The notes under the pieces are model-generated. The model saw only the letters and a program-made list of their open reading frames with translations, was not told where the DNA came from and did not search any database. A program made the translations under genes and the position numbers. Positions 22,143-33,067 of a stretch of 64,000 nt of DNA are shown here, in pieces; position 1 is the first letter of the stretch; every line of letters starts with the position of its first letter. The stretch comes from Eutypella sp. D-1. Lineage: Eukaryota; Ascomycota; Sordariomycetes; Xylariales; Diatrypaceae. The stretch spans positions 1,860,001-1,924,000 of the forward strand of contig JAJTTP010000002.1 in the NCBI GenBank assembly GCA_023313575.1. The letters are read 5' to 3'.

Positions 22143-24686
22143 ATGGCGCCGCTCACAACCGAACCCGATCACCTGCGGGTGGTTCTGAATTTGGCACGAC
22201 GTAAGGCCTTTTACAGCCTCGTGTCCGACATCACGGTGTACATGCGATCGCAGCTGGAACTAGAGCAAGGACAAGAAGACGCTTCACATGTCACATCATC
22301 TTCATCCTCTCTATCGGCGCGTGATCCGCCGCCCTACTCACAATCAAATATCGCACCGCTAGCGTCGCCCGAGCGTAGCGGCAGCCAAGAGTCCGTACAG
22401 GGAGGGTTGCCACAACCGCCACGTCGACCGAAGCGTGTCCCGGCTAGCCCCGCCCTAGTCAAGCTCCGCAAGGCGGCCCTAATGCACTTTGACTCATGGC
22501 GAACGGGGACATTGAGCAAACTCCGGGAGGTGGTCAGCAAGGCGGATGATCAGACCATTATCGACGCACGGCGCAAGCGCTCGGAGGCACTAGCTGTCAA
22601 AAACCGGGAGATCGCCGCCGAGGGCGAGGACCTGCTCCTCGACTTCGGCGACCCCGCGCCAGACACCGCCAAGACTAAGGAAAAGAAGGTCGAGACGGCT
22701 CAAGGGGGCACCGCGGGATCTCTATCCAGTTTTCAGAATCTGTACCATCCCATTCCAACGCGCTTGGCGACGGTACCGATGGATGATCGCAAGGAAGTCG
22801 TCAGCGCCACACTACTAGTTCTCCTCTCAACAGGGAACTACTCTGCCTACTCGCGCACCCTGATTTGCTACCTTGCCTCCGCGCTCGAGGTCCCGCCCCA
22901 GTTCCTCGACGCCGAGGAGGCGCAGATCGCAACGACAATGGTCGAATCGGCGCAGAAAGCGGACGAGGAGGAGAATAAGCGGATGCAAGGGTGTGGCAGC
23001 GGTATGTCTGCCGCCGACGCGGTGGCCGAGAAGCGCAGGCAAGAGGGCCAGGCAAGCCGCTTCTGGAAGGTCGGCCTGGCTTCCGTCGCGGGCGCTGCCA
23101 TCATTGGCGTGACAGGTGGCCTCGCTGCACCTGTGATTGCCGGGGCCGTGGGTGGCTTGATGGGAACCGTCGGTCTCGGTGGGCTCGCGAGCTTCCTCGG
23201 CATTTTTTGGATGAACGGCGCCCTAGTCGGGACTCTGTTTGGTGCCTTCGGTGCCAAGATGACGGGCGAAATGATTGATAACTACGCCAAGGAGGTTGAG
23301 GACTTCAAGTTCCTACCACTGGCGGACGAATGGGGAGAAGAGTGGAAGAAGAAGGGCAGAAGAAGGATGAGAGACGGGAATGGGGATGTTGAGGCGGCGA
23401 CACGTCGCCTCCGCGTTGTCATCGGCATCAACGGTTGGCTTACAAACGAAGGCGATGTGACGCGGCCATGGCGCGCTTTGGGCGACGAGTCTGAGGTCTT
23501 CGCCCTGCGCTACGAGATGGAAAGTTTGCTAGCGTTAGGCGCGGGACTGAAGTCACTTGTCGGCTCGTACGCGTGGAGCACGATCCGGGCAGAGATCCTA
23601 CGGCGCACGGTGCTAGCGACGCTGTGGTCGGCGTTGTGGCCGATCCATCTCGTAACCATGGCGTCGAAACTTGACAACCCGTTCAGCCTAGCACGCAACC
23701 GGTCTGAGAAAGCAGGGCGCGTACTTGCCGATGCTCTTATCCACCGCGTTCAGGGTGAGCGCCCCGTAACTCTAGTCGGATACTCCCTCGGCGCCCGCGT
23801 TATCTATGCCTGTCTTCGCGCGCTCGCCGAGAAGCGGGCCTTTGGCCTCGTCGACACCGTTGTGCTCATCGGCGCCCCCGTGCCCTCCAACACCGCTCAC
23901 TGGCAGATGATGCGTTCAGTCGTCGCCGGTCGCCTTTTTAACGTCTACAGCGAAAATGACCTCATACTGGCGTTCTTGTACCGAGCGACAAGCGCCCAGC
24001 TCGGTATTGCCGGTCTTGAGGCGATTAACTGCGGTTCTGGTAGCAACAGTGGCGGCGATGGTGATAGCAGCAATGAAGCCAAGGTAGAGGACGAGGGCGT
24101 AGTAAATCTCGATCTCAGCGCTGAAGTCCAGGGACACACGCGTTATCCAGATCTCATCGCACCAATTCTCACGCGTTGTGGTTTCCCTAACATCAAGGGC
24201 GGTGATGGTGATATTGAGAAGGAGAAGTCTCCAGACGACGACGATGCAATCAAGCTCCGTGACCAGGACTTCGCGCCATCGGGTAACCTCATCGATTACC
24301 GTGAACCCAGAGCGTCCAGAGGCGAAGCGAGGCCGCTGGAGCCATCTAGACATACGCTTCGCGAGCTGGAGAACGAGAAGTTTGACCCCAGCGTCAAGAA
24401 TGTGAAAGAGATGAAGAGTGACTCGAGTGTGAGAGACGCGAGGATACTAGGGGCCTATATAAGTGTAGAGGAAACGACAGGGTCAATACGCAGCCCAAGT
24501 GATCACTTGGTTGTCGCCGAAGGAGACGCTTCCTCTACACATGCTCCTATTCCCATGCCTGCACACCCGGCCACGAATACGAGCGACGACAACAGTGATA
24601 ATGAGTCTGGGGGTTGGGTTCAAATGGTGGATCATGAGAACGATGACAATATGAAGATTATGGAGCCCTTGGCAATGGATGATTAA
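22143..24686 (+). CDS. DUF726 (TMCO4/Mil1-like) membrane-associated alpha/beta hydrolase
   Basis: One exon, 847 residues. The N-terminal ~200 residues are low-complexity with a Pro/Ser-rich stretch. A Gly/Ala-rich hydrophobic block of about 60 residues (about 309-370, including GAAIIGVTGGLAAPVIAGAV) looks like paired membrane helices. The DUF726 hydrolase core follows, with RLRVVIGINGWLT, then DNPFSLARNRSEKAG and the nucleophile elbow VGYSLGARVI near residue 545, then VVLIGAPVPSN. This is the arrangement of human TMCO4 and yeast Mil1 (Yfl034w); the latter is reported to interact with AP-1 adaptors, but the enzymatic substrate is unknown. A long acidic, poorly conserved tail from about residue 630 ends in a DEN-rich segment. 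The ATG at 22143 is the first in the frame. Confidence 0.88.
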   Translation: MAPLTTEPDHLRVVLNLARRKAFYSLVSDITVYMRSQLELEQGQEDASHVTSSSSSLSARDPPPYSQSNIAPLASPERSGSQESVQGGLPQPPRRPKRVPASPALVKLRKAALMHFDSWRTGTLSKLREVVSKADDQTIIDARRKRSEALAVKNREIAAEGEDLLLDFGDPAPDTAKTKEKKVETAQGGTAGSLSSFQNLYHPIPTRLATVPMDDRKEVVSATLLVLLSTGNYSAYSRTLICYLASALEVPPQFLDAEEAQIATTMVESAQKADEEENKRMQGCGSGMSAADAVAEKRRQEGQASRFWKVGLASVAGAAIIGVTGGLAAPVIAGAVGGLMGTVGLGGLASFLGIFWMNGALVGTLFGAFGAKMTGEMIDNYAKEVEDFKFLPLADEWGEEWKKKGRRRMRDGNGDVEAATRRLRVVIGINGWLTNEGDVTRPWRALGDESEVFALRYEMESLLALGAGLKSLVGSYAWSTIRAEILRRTVLATLWSALWPIHLVTMASKLDNPFSLARNRSEKAGRVLADALIHRVQGERPVTLVGYSLGARVIYACLRALAEKRAFGLVDTVVLIGAPVPSNTAHWQMMRSVVAGRLFNVYSENDLILAFLYRATSAQLGIAGLEAINCGSGSNSGGDGDSSNEAKVEDEGVVNLDLSAEVQGHTRYPDLIAPILTRCGFPNIKGGDGDIEKEKSPDDDDAIKLRDQDFAPSGNLIDYREPRASRGEARPLEPSRHTLRELENEKFDPSVKNVKEMKSDSSVRDARILGAYISVEETTGSIRSPSDHLVVAEGDASSTHAPIPMPAHPATNTSDDNSDNESGGWVQMVDHENDDNMKIMEPLAMDD

Positions 24687-25208
24687 GTACGATAGTATTT
24701 TCTTGAATATCACGTATCTACGTTTATAGGGCTCCCCTCGTTCTTCTACAGCATGCTCATATAATTCGTTTCAACGTGTATATTCATACTTGCTCGTTCC
24801 GATAATGCTCAGCTACATGTATTGGACCATTTTTTATTTCATTTCTAAGTAGGGTCTGGAACCCCCAGTATAAGCTATTGCCCGTTCCTAACTACATACG
24901 TACCTTTGGTAGGTAGGTATCTAGGCACTCTTTATTTCCTATTGACGGCCTACCTAGGTAGGTATGATGCTATCATGATCTAATAAAGCCAAGCCCCCAC
25001 ACCCTTGCAAGGTACGACTATGCAACTACGACTCGGTACCGAAACGACGGAATCCCCGACTAAGGAGCCCGACGGATTCCGGAACACCCCACCTCCTTTC
25101 CCGCCTACAACTCTAAATTTCACCTGTCACCTAATCTCAGTTTACAAGGACATCTCCAGTCTCACGTAAAAGTTGATCTAAACAGGTAGCCATACTGGAA
25201 AGCTCAAG
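24687..25208. other. Intergenic region with TAGGTAGGTA repeat
   Basis: The spacer between the DUF726 and DUF1857 genes. It holds TTTGGTAGGTAGGTATCTAGG (about 24905-24925) and the palindromic CCTACCTAGGTAGGTA (about 24949-24964). Confidence 0.6.
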
Positions 25209-25805
25209 ATGGTCACCATTAACGTCGCCTACACGTCCCCCATCAATACTAACCCCTCCGGCCCGGAGCCAACGTTGTCGCAACGCCAAGTATGGGCGGG
25301 TCTTAAGCGAAAAGCACGACGCGCGCAAGACTTCGTACCCGTCATAGTGGCATGTGAAGTACTTCAGGAGGACGACGTGGAGGGTAAGGAGAGAGTCCTC
25401 CGTAAGGTCCAGTTTGCCGGTCCGCCGGGGTCTCAGCCCAGCGCGCCTATTGAAGAGACCTGCGTGCACTACCCGCCAAGTCGCGTCGACTACGAACAGG
25501 AGAACGGGAGCACTATCTCCAACATTGTCAGCACTAACCCGGCCGGAGAGCTGCTCATGACGTTCTCGTTCGAGTGGAAGCACCCGGATGTCGAGGAGGG
25601 TAGCGCCAAGGCCACCGAACTCGAGAAGTCCCATTGGAAGGTAGGTCACAGAAGGCCAGAAGGACCCCCGTCAGAATCTACGTTATAAAGTACAATAACT
25701 CACTAAATCCTCTAATAACATACATATATATAGATGGCGAAGGCTGCGGTCGAGGGTACCATCGATACCATCCGACGTCTTGTGAAAGAAGGGGTGATTC
25801 AGTAA
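25209..25805 (+). CDS. DUF1857 (SRPBCC/START-like) family protein
   Basis: Two exons, 25209-25640 and 25734-25805, encode 167 residues. The protein begins MVTINVAYTSPINTNP, with LSQRQVWAGLKRKARRAQDF (about 23-42) and VPVIVACEVL next, the characteristic start of DUF1857, a small helix-grip-fold family of fungi and bacteria. The middle holds beta strands such as HYPPSRVDYEQENGSTISN and GELLMTFSFEWKHPDV. The second exon supplies the C-terminal helix AKAAVEGTIDTIRRLVKEG that closes the fold. The intron is 93 bp with GTAGGT and TATAG ends, phase 0. The fold usually binds small hydrophobic ligands; the function here is unknown. The larger-looking antisense ORF at 25137-25649 is a shadow. Confidence 0.85.
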
Positions 25806-26399
25806 AGACTGTGTTGTCCGCCTAGCTGGCCCGACGTGGGTTGAAAGCACTTAAAATCAATACTTTAGCATGTCGTTAACACTACTTCAAGATACAGCCT
25901 CCGCCCCATGGGATATATGGATTTCCTATCCATCATGCCATTTTCTAGCAAGTGATACATTCAGCATTCTATACGGAACTAGAACTCATGGTCCTACCTC
26001 TGCATAGTTGGTTTCATGCATAGCAAGACAGGGGTTCTTCTCGATTTCAATCGCTGCCTCTTCGCAGTTGTCGTTATCACGTCGAATATTGCTAGACGTG
26101 GTACAATCGCTGTGGAATCATATGTCTTTCAGAACATAGTTTCATGTAAAAAGGGATATGAAGTATATGCCCAAAATCAGGTGTACGAAACAGGACTGCT
26201 TGGTGTAAAGGCTATAGTGGAACATTGTTTAGTTACGAGGTTAGGCAATACACATCAAGATTGTGAACTCCCACAGGAGAGGCAGCCTAATATGAACCTT
26301 TGAGATTCAATTAATAACAGAATATACACGAATCTTTTCATTAGGAAATAGCCCCCTCACCACACCCCCCCCTCTTTCCTTCTTTTTGGTGCTATGTCC
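25806..26399. other. Intergenic region between convergent genes
   Basis: The AT-rich 3' flanks of the DUF1857 and DUF1993 genes. An ORF at 26016-26303 has no protein-like features. Confidence 0.55.
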
Positions 26400-27014
26400 T
26401 CACTCCTTGTTTTTATATTCCTCAGGTCTGCTGCGGACATCCGCTCCTGCGAAGTTAACGTCCGGCAGGAACGTATCAAAGAACGGCTTTAGAATATCAA
26501 ACTTGCCGATCTGCACCCCACGGTTCCGCAAGATGCTGTACGCGGTGGTGACGTGAAAGGCCATGTTTGGCACGACAACCGCAAGAAGATAGTCCCTTTT
26601 TGGACCTCTGATGTCAATCTGCGGTCTGGGTGACCACTGCATCTCCTCATGCTCGCCCTTCTCGAACTCCTCCGGCGTACAAGACTCGAGAACGGTGATT
26701 GCCTCATCTATGCGAGCGTGAATAAGAGCTGCCGTCGCAAAGAGCGTGCTATAGTCAGCCGGGAAGCCCACCGGGGGGACGCTCTCGTCTTTGAAGCGGG
26801 AGACTATCTTGAGTGCCAGATCTGTGGCGATGTAGACCTGGAAAGACAGGGGCAGCATGTCCGGTGCGAGACGGGCAGTGACAATGGTGTCGTCAAAAGA
26901 AATGTCGGATGCCTTGCAGTGTTCCTCGGCCTTGGTGATAATTTCCTTCAGGCCTCTGAGTTGGGAGATACCAGTTGGGATGATGGCATCGTAAAGACCT
27001 GGGTTTGACGGCAT
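26400..27014 (-). CDS. DUF1993 family protein
   Basis: One exon, 204 residues. It shows the DUF1993 pattern: an N-terminal helix LYDAIIPTGISQLRGLKEII, then RLAPDMLPLSFQVYIATDLA (about 48-67), a helix FATAALIHARIDEAITVLES, a central strand pair ending PKRDYLLAVVVPNMAFHVTTAY and the closing RNRGVQIGKFDIL. These resemble DinB-like four-helix bundles that can bind a metal with His residues; one conserved His lies in NMAFHVTTAY. No signal or membrane segment is present. The biochemical role is not known. The start at 27014 is the first ATG and matches the family's MSxxxLYDxxIP beginning. Confidence 0.85.
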   Translation of the reverse strand: MPSNPGLYDAIIPTGISQLRGLKEIITKAEEHCKASDISFDDTIVTARLAPDMLPLSFQVYIATDLALKIVSRFKDESVPPVGFPADYSTLFATAALIHARIDEAITVLESCTPEEFEKGEHEEMQWSPRPQIDIRGPKRDYLLAVVVPNMAFHVTTAYSILRNRGVQIGKFDILKPFFDTFLPDVNFAGADVRSRPEEYKNKE

Positions 27015-28790
27015 GGTGGGCGGTTTGGGGTTAAATTGATTGTTAGAGTATCAACCAGACGGTATACGCTTCGATAGTTAGGAACAAATGATGGGAACAA
27101 GTATGGGAAATGACGTCTGATTGGGGATAACAGACGAGACTGACTGTCTATTCCGATTCATACCTTGGAAAAAAGGAAGGGCTTAGGATATTTCTAGACT
27201 TTATAGTACCATAATATATACAGCCCCCTGCTCCGTTGCTTTCTGCCCAGGAGCTTCCAGTCCCTACTTGGATCGCTTTCAAACGCCGAAGAATAGGCGA
27301 TATCCCAAGGGATGAATCTGTCTCGTCACATCGTGAAGTCTTGGCCACGGGACATCTCCCGGCAGGTTGCCAGCATCTCTCACTTTGCTGACGAATCACT
27401 CATGATAGTAAATCATCCCAGCATCTAGAAAGGCATATTGGTTTCTCAGCATTACTCTCTTCACCGGGAATAAAAGGATGCTCAATTTTTCTTCAAGATA
27501 CGCATTAGATGATGGTCCGAATACATCTTTAAGGCGGCATAATTCATGCGCCGCTGCTTACTATAAGCATCACAGCCCCACAACAATAGGCAGATAAACA
27601 TTAATAAGCATATAGGAATCATTGTGCCGATGCAGTTAATACGGGTGGAACCCAAGTAGTATAAGATTATAACTACTTGACTTGATAAATTCGTCCGATT
27701 GGCAAATCACAAGACTTTCTCATGTTTATAGCCTATATGTATCTTTCGACATAGCCCTTAGATAGTAGCGGGACTCGGATCAACCCCATCTTTCAGATTT
27801 ACATACTTAGTGCATACTTCACTTAGTTACCTGCCATAAGTGTTGTAGTCTGGTCTTCTAGTGGCTGGTACAAACGAGTCTCTTGTGCATCTTCGCGGCA
27901 TCAATTTAGACACCTACGTACGGTATTCTAACATGTCAAAGTTTCATGTTACAGAACGAAGTTATCCTTTTGCTAGCTATGTTTAGCAGAAACGTGAAAA
28001 TTTCATGATGAGGACTCCTTGTCAGCAAACCCATGCCAGGAGTGATCATTACCCGAGCTTGCTTTAGTGGATTATGTTGACCGATCGATCCCCTATGGAC
28101 ACGGGAACCGTTTCCCCATATTTATGCGAGTGCTAGCACGCATAGGGAGGGTGCTTAAAGGCCAAAAGCTACAGGCGTTGTACAATTTGGTACAGTTATA
28201 CATAATTTGGTGGCATGCTTTCGGTACCGAAGGATAAGACAGATTATCTACCACCCCTGATCCCCTATTTCTCGTAGGGCTGTGGACCCGGTCAAGCTAT
28301 GTTGTCTAGTAGAAGTATGTAGCGTATGAGGAGTCTGATCTGACTCATTGTAGTTGTTGTATTATTAACATCTATTAATGATCTTTACTGGTAGGGGTTT
28401 TGAAATGTATGTGAACCACGGATAACTCCTTGCAGATTCTTTATTGCCATAGAGACCGAACACGATTACTGATCCAAGTCAGGAACCAGGTTTAGCAGAA
28501 CACAAGTTGCCTGAACTCGAGATACTCATCGCGTATGCGAGTGAGAATCAATTCAGATACCTACATGCCGTGTCATCTATCTGCTCCAATGAACATTCTG
28601 CTAATAAATTCGTATACGATCATTCCCTCCAAGTTTTCATAAAGATCCATCATTCAACTTCGTTCATCCCGTATGTGCAATTCATGACCTCATTTCCATC
28701 CAATTCCCGCCCGATGATCCCACCCAAACACCAAACTTAAAAGGAAATGCAGTTCTTTGTCCCGTCATTGTTCCCAGCGCAGACACGTCG
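27015..28790. other. Gene-free region, 1.8 kb
   Basis: AT-rich, with no supported CDS or RNA gene. The ORFs at 27148-27399 and 28507-28740 lack recognisable features. Confidence 0.55.
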
Positions 28791-30994
28791 TCATTCTGGT
28801 TGGGCTGCCGGGCTGCCGAGTTCGTCAATCGTACCATAACTTCCCCTCTTCAGCTGAGAAGGCCTCCGTGAAGGGCCGTGCCATCGCTTTGCCTTACGAA
28901 CAGGGATGCGAATATCTGATGTGGTCCTTCTAGGTCCAAGAAGCGGCCGACCCTCTTCGAGATCTCCTTCCCTTAGGTATCTCCGACCCTTGCCTTTCGC
29001 TAACGGGCTGGGTCGGGCCACGAAGCCATAGAGAACGTATAGGAGAAGGCTAAGGCCAAGCACGCCCATTCCGATGTAGGACATTGGAATTCCGCCTAAC
29101 CCATACAGCGTGTCGAAGATGGAGGCGGCTGTACACGCGAATGTGATAATAGCTATAATTGCGTACGCGGATCGCATCCGTCTTCGTCGCTTAGCTCTAT
29201 CCTCCACAATCATGCCTGCGAGGATGAACACGAAAAGCGCAAGGGGCTGATAAACAATGAACCAGAAGATTGTCTTCCAGAGAAGAGCTGAGGGCGTCAG
29301 GTATGGGGAAACGTTGGTTAGAACCATCAGGAGGACTAGGTGTAGTAAGCTAGGAAGGGCGGCCAGAGGTAATGTTGTGATGCACCAGGATGAAGGGAAG
29401 ATTATGAAGGCATCTTTGTAGGCACTCATTAACCCATTCCTTTCGTTCCCAACGTCGTTTGCACGTAGACTGTTCTCTCCTTTTACGCTATGTCCGTTGG
29501 CCTCGATAGGCACCGTTGATGATCGACTTGGCTGACCGGCTTGATCCACCGGTAACTCGGGCAGTTCTGCTGCCGATCGTCGGGTAAAACTAGGCCATCT
29601 GAGCCGTCGGTATATACTGCGAAGACACGCCAGCTGGGCACTGAATAGGCCGCTGCATATGCAAGTCGCAAGAGGGACAAGAGGTGCCGCGAATAGTACG
29701 AGTGGAACAATCTGACCGAAAGTCCAACGGCCCCACACATCAGAACCTAGAGTCCTGATTTCAATGAGGCGCACAACGACCCAAGCAAAAATCGCCATGA
29801 CGAGAAAGATTCCCGTCAGGACTGAGGTCAGGAGGTCTGCATAGACCCGTAGGGTGAGCCACAGAGCCACCACCGGTCGGACCACGAGCAACATGTACCG
29901 CTGTTCGCAGCGGATGCAGGTAATGATATTCCCAAAAAGCGACTGCTGCATTTCGCCTCGGTAGTTGTCGCGCCATTTGAAGACAATACTACGAGGCCTC
30001 TCGTAGAGCTTCAGAAGTCCGTACAAAATGACGAGCACGCCAACTGTGATGATCATGAGCAGACCAGAAGACCTGGAGCGTGGGCCGACCGGCGCGCCAG
30101 GTTCAGGCACATAGCAGAGCACATTGGTCGATAATATCCTCTGCACATCATCCGGATTGCTTGCTAGTATCTCTCTGACCCGAATGACGGGTATCATAGA
30201 AATGCCAAGGGCAATGATGAGGCAGACGAGAAGGAGAGTTCTCCACCCTCGTTCGCCCGGGTTCTTGGCGAAATAGGTGCGCTGGGATGTTGCGGTCGCT
30301 AAGTTTGCCGTGACGGAAAACCAACTATTTGCATATGCGTTAGCTCGGTATTTCCTTTGCACGGTTTAGAGCTCATTTACTTACACCAAGCCGATGGTTA
30401 GCCACCAAAGGTACACCGACATGGCCTCCGTCAACGACGTCACATATGCGTACACGAGAGCCGCAAAGCCCATCGCAAGCTGAATGTCACCGATGGACAG
30501 GATGCACTAAGCAGACACGCCTAATTAGAAAACAAGCTTGATTTTCGCATAGAATGCCGAATCGTTCACTTACCCGGTCGAGGGCTGCTCGAAACCTGCC
30601 CCCCTGCCATGGCGTGTTCAGCCAGCTAAACTTGATGCCAAAAACTCCGAAGGCGCCCCGAAGTGTGCCTAGAAAGAGAGCGTCGAACGGATTCGCACGC
30701 GGTAGTTGTAACTGTCGTTGTTGTTGCTGTTGTAGTAATTGTTCCTCGCCCGGCGAGATGTGGAATAGGATGTACTGGACTATTAAGCCCAAAATCGCTA
30801 CGCCCGCAGAGCCGGCATAAGCTATAAGAGTCTTATCAAACGAGTTAGCAAGCCAGCAAGCACGGGGGTGAGCGATCCCAGGGGATGGCCAATTTTGGCG
30901 GGGGAGGGGCAGATAACGGAAAACGTACACCAAGGCCGACGACATCGGGATCCTGCCCGGCCGGCGGCCGGACCTCACTACATATCTCCAGCAT
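28791..30994 (-). CDS. Multipass integral membrane protein, fungal-specific, unknown function
   Basis: Exons in coding order are 30994-30929, 30831-30574, 30506-30385 and 30324-28791, giving 659 residues with all phases consistent. After a short N-terminus (MLEICSEVRPPAGQDPDVVG) come at least eight to nine hydrophobic helices: LIAYAGSAGVAILGLIVQYI, MGFAALVYAYVTSL, the WRTLLLVCLIIALGISMIPV block, LLMIITVGVLVILYGLLKLY, a pair around YADLLTSVLTGIFLVMAIFAW, LVLFAAPLVPLATCICSGLF, and three more near the C-terminus. The motif CILSIGDIQLAMGFAAL, created by splicing, resembles a block seen in many filamentous-fungal hypothetical membrane proteins. A Gln-rich run sits in the first cytosolic loop and the tail is basic. 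There is no transporter or receptor signature I can name. Introns are 97, 67 and 60 bp. Confidence 0.75.
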
Positions 30995-33067
30995 GGAGAA
31001 TTCGCTCGCCGAAACGACGACATGGGGAGAAAAAGGAGAAGAATAGAGAGAGAAAAAGTCGGTGGGAAAAGGGCCATGTTATTTTTGAACCCGCCGTCTG
31101 TCGGAAGGCGGGTTTTTAAAAAAGGGTCTCCACGACAGAACGCCCGGGTCTCCTCGCGCAACGTGCGAACCCGCTTCTGTAAGTTTAAAGCCCGTCTTTT
31201 CCCAGCCCCGTCGTGTGTCGACGAAGGCTGGATTGCCAGCGGTGAGGTGGCCATCTGAAGCTATCTGATACGCTGGCGGTGACCAGGGTGCTTGTGGGCT
31301 CTGGGTCTGTCGCCTGCGGTCCCGCTGGGACCCAGCTAGGACCCATAATCGCGAGGCGATCAATTGGTGGACAGGATGCAACGTCACAGACCATCTTGCG
31401 GCCCAACACAGCCCTTGGAACAGTTCACTCAAGGCATATGAGTTGCCAAACAAGCGAGTGTCTCCCTTTTTTCGTAATCGCTTCCCCGGAAGAGGTCGGC
31501 ATCTCGTGACTCGACTCGACAACGCCTTTGGAATAGAAAATGCTATGCTACGATCACATATGATAGTCTACAGTAACCTAGGGATTGCTAGGGTAGCCCA
31601 TGATAGACAAGGACTGCATGAGCCAAGACTTCAGGGTCTTCGCTGGCTTCGGCACATTCCCCGAGTTAGCCAGGCCTTAAAGTAGCAGGCTAACCACACA
31701 TTAACTTATATGAACCTCTTTACACATTACATAATTCTCGATCTCCCCGCTCTTTGAGTTTTTCTTAGTACATTGTAAATGGCTGGATCCCGAGGGAAAT
31801 CCCTTCTGCCGGATTTATCGGATTTGTCGTGGGATTCCTTTGCTGTCTATTTACGTCATTGATGATGACAGTTCAGACGTTTTCTTACACATGCATGAGC
31901 GCCTCGTGGCTGGTTGAAAGGATCACTAAATATTTGTGGTCCTATTTAGTATATGTATGAGCTGTGAGTACATATTCTCATTATCATCGGCCTGCTTCCT
32001 CAAGACCAACAACGGTTGGCGGATTCAGGGGCAACGCATATAAATGGACAGAGAAAGATCCACCACCCCGGACGACGTCGAAGAAGCTAGACAATTATAT
32101 TATAGCTTCTAAGCATCATTTGACCTCTTGTGGTGTATCGGGCATTTAACAATATCTAACTAGTCATCGGCCACATTCGGTTCAGGCGTTCTCAGATCAC
32201 CTACAGGGGACTTTACATGGCATGATTCCACCCAGCACCTACTTCAGACGGCTTCTCCGCTGTCTCGCATGACGTGTAGAACCCCTTACCACATAGCCCA
32301 ACCCCTCAAGAACTTTAATAGGGGGAGGCATCGACGCTTAGCCGATCACACAGGCCATTATTTGAACCTTGTGCACAAAATCAGATACATATACTCGATC
32401 CCCTAGTATTCACCCTATACACTAGTCTCTAGAGGTGCCACGTTACCCTAGTTGATACTTAGCGCCTAGCTATCAATGCTATTATTAGAACCAATCAAAG
32501 CCTAGCCGTAGTCACGATGAGTTTGTATGAGAACATGCCCCTGATGTCTAAGGCTAGATGTGAAAAAGAGCACGATACACATAAGCGACAACACCACATG
32601 CGTAACTCTCCTTGTACTCGGAACACGATCGAACAGGTAATATCACCAGGTTGCTGGTTCGGATCCTCTCTTGAGAATTCTGACGGGCAGGCACCCAACC
32701 ATACGTGTCAATCGGCAACTTGGTGGAGGCGCTGTTGCTCTTTCCGCGTGGACTTCGTGTCAGACATCATGCTTGTGAGTATGGGCATAAACCGTCAATG
32801 AGATAGTCACTGGTTGAATGACAGGATTGGATGGGCGTAGAACCCAAAAAGGATTCAAGCAAAAGCCAGAAAAGTTGAGCTTTGTACTATCTAAGAAATT
32901 CGTGCATCATAAGTAGGCCACAGGTCAAAGACACCTGAATCAGCCCATACTAGAGAGCATATGTCGGCATTCCAAGGTCGAACTGCCACTGGAGCTGCCT
33001 CCTTGATAACCGCGAGTTCGTTAGAAAGATATCCTGATCCCAAGCTCTCAGGCCCACTATTGAACAT
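30995..33067. other. Gene-free region, 2 kb
   Basis: The upstream region of the membrane-protein gene and downstream region of the AAA ATPase gene. ORFs on both strands around 31022-31522 (up to 147 aa) overlap each other and have no domain-like features. The rest is AT-rich. Confidence 0.55.

Noticed and set aside
25137..25649. Minus-strand ORF of 170 codons
   Set aside because: It lies opposite the DUF1857 exon, which has family motifs and a well-placed intron.
31079..31522. Minus-strand ORF of 147 codons upstream of the membrane protein
   Set aside because: Arg/Pro-rich with no recognisable domain, and three overlapping ORFs on the other strand show the same lack of signal.
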